A stretch of 64,000 nt of DNA, from positions 48,125 through 112,124 of the forward strand of contig JADKAE010000050.1 of NCBI GenBank assembly GCA_016715405.1, given 5' to 3'. The position numbers were made by a program, and so were the translations under genes. Source of the stretch: Saprospiraceae bacterium (GTDB lineage Bacteria > Bacteroidota > Bacteroidia > Chitinophagales > Saprospiraceae). Numbering within the stretch: position 1 is the stretch's first letter; each line of letters starts with the position of its first letter. The notes below the pieces were generated by a model. The model had not been told where the DNA came from. It saw only the letters and a program-made list of their open reading frames with translations, and searched no databases. Of this stretch, positions 33,150 to 42,158 are shown one piece after another.

Positions 33150-33551
33150 ATGGATAACTGTATCTTTTGCAAAATTGCCAGGAACGAAGCAAAATCCTGG
33201 AGGATTTTTGAAAGTGAAAAGGCATGCGCATTCCTGGATATTAATCCCATAAGCGAATTCCATACACTGGTGATCTCAAAAAATCACTACGTGAATATTT
33301 TTGATGTTCCGGAAGAGGAATTGCTGGAAATAATGAAAGCACTAAAAAAGGTTGTTCAATTATATGAGGATAAACTAGGCTTGAAAGACGTGCAGATTAT
33401 TAGTAATTCGGGCAGGGCAGCTCAACAGGATGTCTTCCATATTCATTTTCATATAATTCCGAGAAAAAAGGGCGATGGTAATAATTTGAAATGGATTACA
33501 CATCCTGAATTTGTACCGAAATTTGATGAAATGGTATCTCAATTGAAATAA
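33150..33551 (+). CDS. HIT family nucleotide hydrolase
   Basis: 133 residues, typical for bacterial HIT proteins. Starts with the zinc-binding-type motif CIFCKIARNE. Carries the catalytic histidine triad HIHFHIIPRK near residue 100 and ISNSGRAAQQDVFH just before it. HIT proteins hydrolyse AMP-linked nucleotides such as Ap4A or AMP-lysine. Sits between the PepSY protein and an antiporter on the same strand. Confidence 0.92.
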   Translation: MDNCIFCKIARNEAKSWRIFESEKACAFLDINPISEFHTLVISKNHYVNIFDVPEEELLEIMKALKKVVQLYEDKLGLKDVQIISNSGRAAQQDVFHIHFHIIPRKKGDGNNLKWITHPEFVPKFDEMVSQLK

Positions 33552-33575
33552 TCACAGCGTATTTAAAATACACAT

Positions 33576-34766
33576 ATGTCAACCTCTATTATTATTACTA
33601 TATGCATTCTCCTGCTTATCGCATATATATTTGACCTTACATCGCCCAGGACAAGAATACCTTCGGTCTTGCTGCTGCTTTTATTGGGTTGGGGAGTACG
33701 ACAGCTAACCGTTTTATTCGGAATCCCTCTTCCCGACCTGTCGCCGGCTTTGCCCATTTTGGGTACCGTTGGCCTTATTTTGATTGTACTGGAAGGATCA
33801 TTAGAACTCGAACTGGATGCATCAAAATCCCGCTTCTCAAAAAACTGTGTTAGTAGCTTTTTTACCGATGCTTTTACTGGCATTTATTTTGGCGTATTTA
33901 TTTAATGATTTGGGGGATATCCTTTTAAGGATAGTATGACCAATGCTATACCGCTCTGCGTAATCAGTAGTGCGATCGCCATCCCAAGTGTGGCCAATCT
34001 TAGCCGGGCAAACAAGGAATACGTAATTTACGAAAGCAGCTTGTCAGATATCTTAGGTGTTATGTTTTTTAATTTCATGGCTTTAAATGAAATTATAAAC
34101 TTACAATCTGTTGGCAATTTCTTTATACAACTCTTGATTATATTGGTGATTTCTTTTATAGCCACCATGGGGCTTTCTTTTTTGCTTAGCAGAATTGACC
34201 ATCATGTTAAATTTGCGCCCATTATTATTCTTATCATATTGATTTATGCCATTTCAAAAATATACCATTTACCTGCTTTGCTTTTTATTTTGGTTTTTGG
34301 ACTTTTTTTAAATAATTTTGATAAGTTGACAAATATAAAATGGATAGAAAAATTGCGCCCCGAGATATTAAATAGAGAAGCAGATAAGTTTAAAGAAATT
34401 ACGATTGAAGCGACTTTTCTAATCAGGGTGTTATTTTTTCTAATATTTGGATATTTAATTGAAACTTATGAGTTATTAGATCCCGGCACTGCCGTCTGGT
34501 CAGCGGCAATTGTTGCGCTAATTTTTATTATTCGTGCACTGGCATTGAAGTTGACAGGAACCCTTTTAATGCCCTTGCTATTTATCGCGCCACGAGGATT
34601 GATTACGATATTATTATTTTTGTCAATCCTTCCCGAGCAGATGATCCCCCTTGTGAATCAGTCCCTAATCACACAAGTTATAGTGATGACGGCATTGGTT
34701 ATGATGGCTGGGTTAATAATGAATGGCAAAAAAGTGGAAGAAGAGGAGTTACCTGCTGCCCATTGA
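33576..34766 (+). CDS. Cation/proton antiporter, CPA family (two frameshifts)
   Basis: About 396 residues after repair. Hydrophobic throughout: TM1 TSIIITICILLLIAYIFDL, then TRIPSVLLLLLLGWGV, ILGTVGLILIVLEGSLEL, and many later helices ending LVMMAGLIMNGKK. SSAIAIPSV in the second part corresponds to the ion-binding region. The breaks lie at an A-run (33824-33827) and a G-run (33912-33916). One extra base in each gives a continuous reading (SKIPLLKKTVLVAFLPM and NDLGGYPFKDSMTNAIP). Ion and direction cannot be told. Confidence 0.78.
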
Positions 34767-34808
34767 TAAGACGGGCAACAGGTAATGGCATTGAACGGGT
34801 TGCAGGCC

Positions 34809-36557
34809 TTACAGTGTCTCTAACTCTTTCCTGATCGCTTTCAGCGAGCTGGGCTGATAATGGAGCGCATAGCTGTCTTTTTCTCCGGCCACGGTTTCGT
34901 GTACGGCCATATAAGCTTTACCTTCCTGCACCTTGTAGCCGATGATCTTGACGGCGGCTTTTTTGGGCACCTTGCCCGATTGGTATTTGCCATCAACCAG
35001 CGTAGCCGGCATGATGCTTTTCATTTCTTTAAAAATGACAAAGACGCGTTCTTCGGCGTCGTCGTTATCGTGGATTACCAGGGTGGTTTGGTCCTCGGGT
35101 TCGATATTATAGAATAAATCGCAGTTGATCCAGCCCAGGCGGGTCACGGCGTAGAAGTAGTAGTCCACTGATGCGGCATCGGTTTTTCCTACAGCGGTGA
35201 AATTGTTTTCAAACTCCTGCAATCTTTTGTTGCGCGCCTCCTCCCAGGCGGCCATTTGCAAATTGAAGTTTTTCATATCGATTTCGTATTGCGCCATCAT
35301 GCGCTTTTTTTCTTCTTCGCTTAGCTGGGAGGTATTCACCGCAGCCTCGCGCTTTTCAAACCAATCGTTGTAGGCTACCTGGTAATCGGCCAATTGTTGC
35401 TCATAGCGTTGCAGGGCTGTTTCATGAGATTTGTATCCATCCCAGTATTTTTCGCGGCGGTCGTCGTAGCGGCGTACGGCAACCTGATATTTGGCTTCTC
35501 TTTTGGCTTCCAGTTTGGTTTTGGAAGTGAAGATGCGCTCGAAAAAGCCGGGTTCGTATTTGATCTTGTCGCGGTTGGGCGGCGTGGGTTCGCGGCGGGT
35601 GAAGGCCCTGGGCTTCTCGGGTTTCTGCGGCGCCTTGCCCACGTAATTGGTTTTGACTTGTGCGACGGTGCGCATCACCGGCAACGGGGGTTGGGGTGGC
35701 GACTTTATTCGTTCTTGGAGCGAACTAGCGGCCATTTGCTGGGTCGAGATCCAGTCGTTGAGGTTGCCACCGGCGCCGGGAGCCCCGTAAAAGAGCTGCA
35801 TGCCTTCCTGGCGCATATTGGTGGGCATGGCCAGTTGCAGGGCTGCGCCGTCTTTTACCGCGAGGGGTTGTCCGCCGGCGGTAGCTTCCACATAAATCAT
35901 GCCGCCGCTCACCAGCATTTTGCCTTTAGAAGTGGTGTGCAATCCGGCCAGCATCATATCGGGCAGGTTGTACGATTCTTCTATCGACAGCTCGATATTG
36001 CCTTTAGGGCTGCTACCGTCGGGCAGGGTAAAAGAGCCGGCTTCGACCCACAGTTGAGTGCCCGATTTGGCGGTGACTTTCACCGATTTGCCGGCATCGA
36101 AGCGGTAGGTTTGGCGGTTGTGGCGTTTGAGCCCGGCGGCCAGTTCGTCGATACCCGAGAAATAAACGGCGCGGATTACCACGTCTACGCGGCGGTTGCC
36201 CTGGCGGCCTTCGTCGCTGTCGTTGTCGAAGGCTGGCTGGTCCTCGCCCAGGCTTTTGGTGGTGGTCTTGGTCACCTTCACGCCTTGTGTAGCCATGTAG
36301 GCGCTCACCGTAGCGGCTCTGCGCTCGGCGAGTTGCAGGTTGTAGGTTTCCGAGCCGCGGCTGTCGGTGTGGGCCTCGATCTCCACAGCGTAGTCGGGCA
36401 ATTCAAGCAGTTGCCGGCACCATTCGTCTAGCAACTGGCGGGCGTCGGTGCGCAATTCGTGGCGGTCGGTGTCGAAATACACAGATTTTTTCCAATCCTC
36501 CTGTGCTTGTGTGTGTAAGGAGGCCAATAGCAACAATAGAAATACCGTTTTTTTCAT
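34809..36557 (-). CDS. OmpA-family protein with N-terminal peptidoglycan-binding domain
   Basis: 582 residues, signal peptide 1-18 (MKKTVFLLLLLASLHTQA). The OmpA-like domain is at the N-terminus (~22-130: VYFDTDRHELRTDARQLL, EIEAHTDSRGSETYNLQLAERRA, GNRRVDVVI), opposite to the usual C-terminal position. A beta-rich region follows (~150-270, KSGTQLWVEAGSFTLPDG). Then comes a long charged coiled-coil stretch rich in K, R, E and Y (~310-440), and a C-terminal beta domain (~450-582). It probably ties the outer membrane or a periplasmic assembly to peptidoglycan. Single gene; no partner visible. Confidence 0.85.
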   Translation of the reverse strand: MKKTVFLLLLLASLHTQAQEDWKKSVYFDTDRHELRTDARQLLDEWCRQLLELPDYAVEIEAHTDSRGSETYNLQLAERRAATVSAYMATQGVKVTKTTTKSLGEDQPAFDNDSDEGRQGNRRVDVVIRAVYFSGIDELAAGLKRHNRQTYRFDAGKSVKVTAKSGTQLWVEAGSFTLPDGSSPKGNIELSIEESYNLPDMMLAGLHTTSKGKMLVSGGMIYVEATAGGQPLAVKDGAALQLAMPTNMRQEGMQLFYGAPGAGGNLNDWISTQQMAASSLQERIKSPPQPPLPVMRTVAQVKTNYVGKAPQKPEKPRAFTRREPTPPNRDKIKYEPGFFERIFTSKTKLEAKREAKYQVAVRRYDDRREKYWDGYKSHETALQRYEQQLADYQVAYNDWFEKREAAVNTSQLSEEEKKRMMAQYEIDMKNFNLQMAAWEEARNKRLQEFENNFTAVGKTDAASVDYYFYAVTRLGWINCDLFYNIEPEDQTTLVIHDNDDAEERVFVIFKEMKSIMPATLVDGKYQSGKVPKKAAVKIIGYKVQEGKAYMAVHETVAGEKDSYALHYQPSSLKAIRKELETL

Positions 36558-36729
36558 AAGCTGTTGATTTACAGGTTTGAAAAATTAATTGTGTGAAGCG
36601 AATCCAAAAAAGGTGTTAAGGCATAGGGAGATTGGAATAGAACGGAAGTGTGATGTAAATGTTGTGTATTAACATTTACAGAGGAGAAATGAATTGAATC
36701 GGAGTTGAAGGGGGAATTTTATTTTGAGG

Positions 36730-36850
36730 TTCTCTGTTCTCTGTTCTCTGTTCTCTGTTCTCTGTTCTCTGTTCTCTGTTCTCTGTTCTCTGTTCAAGTA
36801 TAACTGGCAAAGATAAGGAACGGATAACGGAGAACAGAGAACCGACAACC
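36730..36850. repeat. Heptamer hairpin, nine TTCTCTG copies plus inverted arm
   Basis: Nine TTCTCTG copies from 36730, the loop AAGTATAACTGGCAAAGATA, and an inverted arm (GGATAACGGAGAACAGAGAA, CCGACAACC). Loop and arm closely match the copy at 25.5 kb. The rest of the gap 36558-36729 is AT-rich with no feature seen. Confidence 0.9.
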
Positions 36851-37593
36851 TTACCCCCCCAGCATCCCCGTCTGGTGCAAAATAGGCAATTGGCTGGTAT
36901 AGGTTTTGGCGATATTTTCCTGGGTGAAAGTAGTGTTGGTATCGCCGTGGGCGATGAGGCGCTGGTTGATAAACACGATGCGGTCGAAATAGCGGGGGGC
37001 GGAAGCCAGGTCGTGGTGTACCACCAGTATAGTTTTGCCGTCGGCGGCCAGTTTTTTGAGGAGTTGTATGATCTTTTCCTCGGTGGTCATGTCCACGCCT
37101 ACAAAGGGTTCGTCGAGCAGGAGGATGTCGGGTTGCTGGCAGAGGGCGCGGGCGAGGAAGACGCGTTGTTGCTGGCCGCCGGAGAGGGCGCGGATCTGGC
37201 GGTTGGCGAAGTGCTCGATGTCGAGTTCCTGCATAGCCTCTCGGGCGATCTGCCTGTCGCCGGCTGAGAGCCGCTCAAACACCTTTTGTAGGGATAGCGG
37301 CCCATCAGTACTACATCGGCTACCGTAGCCGGGAAATTCCAATCGACGTCGTTTTTCTGGGGCACGTAGGCCATGCGCCGGCGCATCTGGGCCAGGGGCG
37401 CCCCCTCGATGAATATCTGCCCCGAATTGGCAGACAGCAGCCCCAATACGGCTTTGAATAGCGTGGATTTTCCCGCGCCATTAGGCCCGATGATGCCGTA
37501 TAGGTGCCCCGCTTCTATGTCGAGATAGATGTTGCTGAGCACGCGTTTGCGTTCGTAAGAAACGGAAAGGCCTTGTATGGAAATTGCCGGCAT
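36851..37593 (-). CDS. Metal (Mn/Zn/Fe) ABC transporter ATP-binding protein (one frameshift)
   Basis: About 248 residues after repair. The ATG at 37593 is chosen because upstream in-frame residues come from the repeat at 37.6 kb. Walker A GIIGPNGAGKST (~35-46), Q-loop YVPQKNDVDWNFP (~85), signature LSGGQQQRVFLARAL, Walker B LLLDEPFVGVD and H-loop LVVHHDL are all present. The pattern fits the TroB/ZnuC/MntB group. The break is at the T-run 37284-37287; one extra base gives GRYPYKKVFERLSAGDRQ. Operon order after the repressor and binding protein fits metal uptake. No permease gene follows. Confidence 0.9.
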
Positions 37594-37595
37594 AT

Positions 37596-37674
37596 GTTGA
37601 TGTGCTGATTTGCTGATGTGCTGATGAAACATTCGTAATTCGTAATTCGTCACTCGTAATTGTCCCTCGTCACC
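37596..37674. repeat. Short-period direct repeats (TGATGTGC and CGTAATT words)
   Basis: Four TGATGTGC/TGATTTGC words are followed by CGTAATT, CGTAATT, CGTCACT, CGTAATT words in the gap between the ATPase and binding-protein genes. It looks like another branch of the heptamer repeat family, with direct repeats but no long inverted arm. Confidence 0.65.
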
Positions 37675-38686
37675 TAACCCCCGCATTTAAACGGCGGAGC
37701 ACAAAGAAAAAGCCGCCCAGCATCGCCATTGCCAGGGCAACCCAGATAAATATACCGGGGCGGGGTTTGATTACTACTTTGGGGTCGGCGGACAGGTTTT
37801 TGGGAGGGGCGGACAGGGCATTTACTATCGTTTCCGTATTATAAGTCAGCATATCGATATACGTAGGCGCTGGGCTGTTTTTATCGCCGATAGAATCGGA
37901 AAAGAGCTTGCCGCCTATCGAAATGTGGTTATCGGTGGCCAGTTGCTGGAGTAGTTTGGGGTTTACGGTGGTTTCTATGAACACAGCGGGCACCTTTTGT
38001 GCTTTGATGATCTTGTTGAGGCGCACCAGGTCGGAGGTTTGGGCTTCGGAGTCGGTGGAGGTGCCCAACACGGCTTCTACCCGGATTCCATAGCGTTGGC
38101 CATAATAGCGAAAGGCGTCGTGCGAGGTGATCAGGATGCGCTGCGGTTCGGGGATGGCCTTGATGCGTTCGGCGATTTGACGGTCGAGGGCTTCGAGTTG
38201 CTGTTTGTAGATGCCGTGGTTAAAAGCATAGCTTTCTGCGTTGGCGGGGTCGAGTTTGGAAAGGGCTTTTAATATGTTGTCGATGTATATCAATCCGTTG
38301 GCGGCGCTCATCCAGGCGTGGGGGTCGCTAGAGTTTTTGTATTTCTCGCTGGCTATGGGCGTGATGCCTTCGGTGATCGTGACTACTCTGGCTTTTGTGC
38401 CCGAATTATTGATCAACTCGCTGAGCCAGCCTTCGAAAGTCAACTCGTTTTTGAGGATGAGTTGCGCCGAGGCAACCAGCCTGGCATCGGCGGGGGTGGG
38501 TTCGTAGAGGTGCGGATCGCCGCCGATGGGCACAATACTGCGCACTTCTATCATATTGCCGCCGATTACTTCGGCCATGTCGGCAAAAATAGACGCAGTG
38601 GCCACTACCAGTGGTTTTTGATGAGCTTGAGCTTGACTGGTTTGTATGGCCAAAAGGACGGCTAAGGCTACTAGAAGCGGTTTCAT
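37670..38686 (-). CDS. Metal ABC transporter substrate-binding protein (TroA/ZnuA type) with C-terminal membrane anchor
   Basis: 338 residues with a signal peptide (MKPLLVALAVLLAIQTSQAQA). Cluster A-1 features: VVATASIFADMAEVIGG, DPHLYEPTPADARLV (metal His), DPHAWMSAANGLIYIDNI (second His), ITSHDAFRYYGQRYGI (third His region) and VFIETTVNPKLLQQLA (acidic ligand region). It binds Mn, Zn or Fe outside the inner membrane. Unusually, the C-terminus has a transmembrane helix (IFIWVALAMAMLGGFFFVL) after a Pro/Lys linker, so it is anchored at its C-terminus. Two bases downstream of the repressor gene, same operon. Confidence 0.9.
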   Translation of the reverse strand: MKPLLVALAVLLAIQTSQAQAHQKPLVVATASIFADMAEVIGGNMIEVRSIVPIGGDPHLYEPTPADARLVASAQLILKNELTFEGWLSELINNSGTKARVVTITEGITPIASEKYKNSSDPHAWMSAANGLIYIDNILKALSKLDPANAESYAFNHGIYKQQLEALDRQIAERIKAIPEPQRILITSHDAFRYYGQRYGIRVEAVLGTSTDSEAQTSDLVRLNKIIKAQKVPAVFIETTVNPKLLQQLATDNHISIGGKLFSDSIGDKNSPAPTYIDMLTYNTETIVNALSAPPKNLSADPKVVIKPRPGIFIWVALAMAMLGGFFFVLRRLNAGVR

Positions 38687-38688
38687 AG

Positions 38689-39357
38689 TTATTGTTTTTC
38701 GACAAATAGATTTTGGCTAACTTTTTTTGATACGATGTGTTCTTTGTCGCCGTTGAGCGTGATTTTCATCGATTCGTCGTAGTCGAATCGCTCTATGACG
38801 GTCACCTGGGCGCCCAGCGATAATTGCAATCTGTCGAGGTATTGCAAAAAGGCTGCAGAATGGTCCTGCACGCCCACCACAATACCCTTTTCTCCCAGGT
38901 GCAGGTCGGCCAGCGGCGCCTGCTTGCGGAAGGTAAAATTGCCCTCGGCATCGGGAATGGGATCGCCGTGGGGGTCAAACTTGGGCCGGCCCAGGTAATC
39001 GTAGAGCCGCTCAACCAATTCTTCGGATTGGATGTGTTCTAACTCTTCGGCCATATCGTGGACCTCGTCCCAGGAGAAGTGCAATTTTTCTACCAAAAAA
39101 ACTTCCCATAGCCTGTGTTTTCGCACCAGGCGGGTGGCCGTACGACCGCCTTTAATGGTGAGCGTCACGCCCTTGTATTTTTCGTAGTGGATCAATTCCT
39201 TTTTTGACAGGCGGTTGAGCATGTCGGTTACCGATGCCGCTGTAGTTTTCATTTCGGTCGAAATAGCATTGGTATTAACCGGCCGGCCTTCTTCTTTTTC
39301 CGCTATTTTAAATATAGCTTTGAGATAATTCTCTTCTGTATGTGAAATGTTATCCAT
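38689..39357 (-). CDS. DtxR/MntR family metal-dependent repressor
   Basis: 222 residues. N-terminal winged helix (NAISTEMKTTAASVTDMLNRLSKKELIHYEKYKGVTLT), dimerisation and metal-binding region (RLVRKHRLWEVFLVEKLHF, HDMAEELEHIQSEELVERL with the usual H/E ligands), and a C-terminal FeoA-like SH3 domain (~145-220). Members repress metal-uptake genes when Mn or Fe is plentiful. It leads the metal ABC genes and has a perfect palindrome in its own promoter, so autorepression of the whole operon is likely. Confidence 0.92.
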   Translation of the reverse strand: MDNISHTEENYLKAIFKIAEKEEGRPVNTNAISTEMKTTAASVTDMLNRLSKKELIHYEKYKGVTLTIKGGRTATRLVRKHRLWEVFLVEKLHFSWDEVHDMAEELEHIQSEELVERLYDYLGRPKFDPHGDPIPDAEGNFTFRKQAPLADLHLGEKGIVVGVQDHSAAFLQYLDRLQLSLGAQVTVIERFDYDESMKITLNGDKEHIVSKKVSQNLFVEKQ

Positions 39358-39378
39358 GATGGCTCAGGTATCTATATG

Positions 39379-39407
39379 CAAATATACAATTTTTAGATTA
39401 ATCTAAA
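39379..39407 (-). promoter_or_regulatory. Promoter and DtxR-type operator of the metal-uptake operon
   Basis: On the minus strand, TATATTTG (39386-39379) is a full -7 match. A perfect 16-bp palindrome TTTAGATTAATCTAAA (39392-39407) fills most of the -33/-7 spacer. A half-site-like TTTTAGATAAAT lies at 39413. Binding there would exclude RNA polymerase. Confidence 0.75.
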
Positions 39408-39513
39408 TAATATTTTAGATAAATATTTTTTCTTGTTTTCCAAATTCTTTTCTTGAAGTCAATCGATTTTGAATAAAATACTATCTTTAAAACAATAACT
39501 AAAATCATTCAAC

Positions 39514-39756
39514 ATGGCAGATTGGATCTGGTTTTTGATCATCGGCGGGGCTGCCGGCTGGCTGGCGGGTCAAGTAATGAAAGGCTCGGGATACGGGTTT
39601 ATCGGCAATATATTGCTCGGCATAGTCGGCGGTATGGTTGGCGGTTTTTTATTTACATTGATCGGGCTTAAAGCCGACGGGATCCTGGGTTCCGTGTTGA
39701 TGGCTGCCGTGGGTGCGGCATTGCTGGTGTGGGTGGTGCAAAAGATAAAAAAATAG
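39514..39756 (+). CDS. GlsB/YeaQ/YmgE family small membrane protein
   Basis: 80 residues with three hydrophobic segments and the family glycine pattern: IIGGAAGWLAGQVMKGSGYGFIGN, LLGIVGGMVGGFLFTLIGL and MAAVGAALLVWVVQKIKK. These transglycosylase-associated proteins are linked to envelope stress; their biochemical role is unclear. Divergent from the metal-uptake operon. The next gene begins 3 bases after the stop. Confidence 0.9.
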   Translation: MADWIWFLIIGGAAGWLAGQVMKGSGYGFIGNILLGIVGGMVGGFLFTLIGLKADGILGSVLMAAVGAALLVWVVQKIKK

Positions 39757-39759
39757 CTT

Positions 39760-40899
39760 TTGGACGAAAGTCTGCAGAAGTGGCGGTTGATATTGGGTCA
39801 GCAGGCAGAAGAGGCCGGGGCTGAGGAGAAGATTACTTTGTCTGCGCAACAGCAAGGCATGGACAAGGTACTTGAAGCGCTGTACGACAGTCAGCGCAAG
39901 GGAGGTCTGGGAAGTTCGTCGCCCAATGTAAGCCGCTGGCTTGGCGATATCCGGCGTTATTTTCCGGCGCCGGTGGTGCAGGTCATGCAAAAAGATGCGC
40001 TCGACCGACTGGGCTTGCAGCGTATGCTACTGGAGCCTGAGTTGCTGGAAGCCGTTACACCCGATGTGCATCTTGTGAGCGCGTTGCTGTCGCTGAGTAA
40101 AGTATTGCCCGTTCAGACGCAAGCCACTGCCAGGGAGGTAGTAGAGAAAGTGGTGAAAGCCCTCGAAGCGCGTCTGCGTTATCCTATGCAGGTAGCGCTT
40201 CGCGGTAGGTTGAACCGGGCGGAGCGGCGTCGCAGGCCGCGTCCGGGCGATATCAATTGGCTGCAAACGCTTCGCGCCAACCTGAAACACTACCAACCCA
40301 CGTTAAAAACCGTCATCCCCGAGCAATGGATCGGCTACGGCCGCCAGGCCAACCAGTTGCGCGACGTTATTTTGCTGATCGACCAAAGCGGCTCGATGGC
40401 TACCTCTGTAGTATACGCGGGGGTATTGAGTTGTATTATGGCTTCTACCCGGTCGCTTCGCACGCGTGTTGTCGCGTTTGATACGTCAGTGGTGGATTTG
40501 ACCGAACACCTCTCCGATCCGGTATCACTTTTGTTTGCTACCCAATTGGGAGGGGGTACCGATATCCATAAAGCGTTAGCCTATGCGCAACCTTTCATTC
40601 AGTCGCCCGCCAATACGATCATGGTATTGATCAGTGATTTATTTGAAGGAGGAAACCAGGATGGTATGCTCAGGCGTATTGCGGCCATCAAGGCTTCGGG
40701 GGTGAATTTCATTTGCCTCTTGGCCCTCAACGACGAGGGAGCGCCGGCTTACGACCGCGAGGTAGCCCAATCGCTGGCCCTGCTCGATATACCGTCGTTT
40801 GCCTGTACGCCCGATCTATTCCCCGATCTGATGGCTGCGGCCATCAACAGGCAGGATATTCATCAGTGGATGAACGCCCATGGGCTGGGTGGAAAATAG
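39760..40899 (+). CDS. VWA-domain protein (CoxE/YehP-like)
   Basis: 379 residues reading from a TTG at 39760, 3 bases after the previous stop. The start is uncertain because no ATG is near. The C-terminal ~190 residues are a von Willebrand A domain with the MIDAS motif DQSGSM (~206-211), a GGGTD loop (~265) and ISDLFEGG (~290). The N-terminal part is helical and basic. Proteins of this kind commonly work with MoxR AAA+ ATPases, none of which is nearby. Confidence 0.8.
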   Translation: MDESLQKWRLILGQQAEEAGAEEKITLSAQQQGMDKVLEALYDSQRKGGLGSSSPNVSRWLGDIRRYFPAPVVQVMQKDALDRLGLQRMLLEPELLEAVTPDVHLVSALLSLSKVLPVQTQATAREVVEKVVKALEARLRYPMQVALRGRLNRAERRRRPRPGDINWLQTLRANLKHYQPTLKTVIPEQWIGYGRQANQLRDVILLIDQSGSMATSVVYAGVLSCIMASTRSLRTRVVAFDTSVVDLTEHLSDPVSLLFATQLGGGTDIHKALAYAQPFIQSPANTIMVLISDLFEGGNQDGMLRRIAAIKASGVNFICLLALNDEGAPAYDREVAQSLALLDIPSFACTPDLFPDLMAAAINRQDIHQWMNAHGLGGK

Positions 40900-40905
40900 C
40901 CCGGA

Positions 40906-42056
40906 TTAATCATTTTCCTCGTGGGCGTAAACGGCAGTGCTGAGAATCTCTTCGTAATAGGCTTCGTATTGGGGCAATATAATGTTGATATCAAACAGGT
41001 GAGCTCGTGCCAGGGCGTTTTTGCGAAATTCCTGCAAAACGGCCTCGTCGCTGAGTATGTCTATTGCACGCCTGGCCCTGCCGTCTACGTCGCCCACGGG
41101 GCTGAAATAACCGGTTTTGCCGTGTACGTTCAATTCGGGCAGGCCGCCCACATCAGAGGAAATCACGGGTACTTCGCAGGCCATCGCTTCGAGGGCTGCA
41201 AGCCCGAAGCTTTCGCTTTCTGAAGGCATTATAAACAGGTCGGAGATAGCCAGCAGTTCTTCAATGGCGTCTTGTTTGCCCAAAAACCTCACCTCGTGGC
41301 AGAGGTCTAATTGGCGGCACAATTCTTCCATGTGGGCGCGCTCGGGGCCGTCGCCAATGAGCAACAACTTGGAGGGCAGATGGTCGTGCACCCGTTTAAA
41401 AACCTGGATGACGTCTTCTACGCGCTTCACTTTGCGGAAGTTAGAGGTATGCAGCAGAATGCGCTCGCCATTGGGGGCGATGGCTTTTTTGAAGTGGTCT
41501 TTATCTATTTTTTTAAAACGGGAAAAGTCGATAAAGTTGTAGATCACCCGAATGTCCTTCTTGATATTGAATAAGTCGAGGGTTTGTTGTTTCAGGTTTT
41601 CAGAAACGGCCGTAACGCCGTCGGACTTATTGATAGAAAACTCCACCACGGGGCGAAGGCCTTGTTGGCGCCAACTAATGTGATATCGGTGCCATGGAGG
41701 GTAGTGATCACGGGCACATAGCGACCCTGGGTAAGCAAAATTTTCTTGGCCATATACGCCACCGTAGCATGCGGGATGGCATAGTGCACGTGGAGAATGT
41801 CCAATTTTTCAAATTTGACCACGTCGACGAGCTTGCTGGTCAGGGCAGTATCGTAGGGGGCGTATTCGAAAAGCGGGTAATCTTCGCCGGAGACTTCGTG
41901 GTAATACACGTTTTCCTGGAAGGTGCTCAACCGGGCAGGGCGGCGATGGGTGATAAAATGAACTGCGTGCCCGCGGTCGGCAAGACCCAATCTCAACTCG
42001 GTGGCTACCACGCCGCTACCTCCATAAGTGGGATAACACACGAGACCTATTTTCAT
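40906..42056 (-). CDS. bshA: N-acetyl-alpha-D-glucosaminyl L-malate synthase BshA (one frameshift)
   Basis: About 383 residues after repair, from the ATG at 42056. A GT4 glycosyltransferase that links GlcNAc to L-malate in the first step of bacillithiol synthesis. Family motifs: MKIGLVCYPTYGGSGVVATELG-like start, YYHEVSGEDYPLFEYAPYD, HVHYAIPHATVAYMAK, TTLHGTDITLVG; after the break, SDGVTAVSENLK, LLIGDGPERAHMEELC, FLGKQD and MPSESESFGLAALEAMACEVPVI. The break is at the G-run 41650-41653, where one extra base gives KAFAPVVEFSINKSDG. Bacillithiol is the usual low-molecular-weight thiol in Bacteroidota. Confidence 0.92.
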
Positions 42057-42158
42057 GCGAAACATTGATTTGTGGTCCGTATGGTAGGGGCGAGGGAAAA
42101 CCTCACTCCTACCATACATATAAATAATATTAGACCACAAATGGTTGAGACGGGAAGA

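Noticed and set aside
35394..36431. 345-residue ORF opposite the OmpA-family gene
   Set aside because: The minus strand carries clear OmpA motifs and a signal peptide; the plus-strand frame is a codon-bias shadow.
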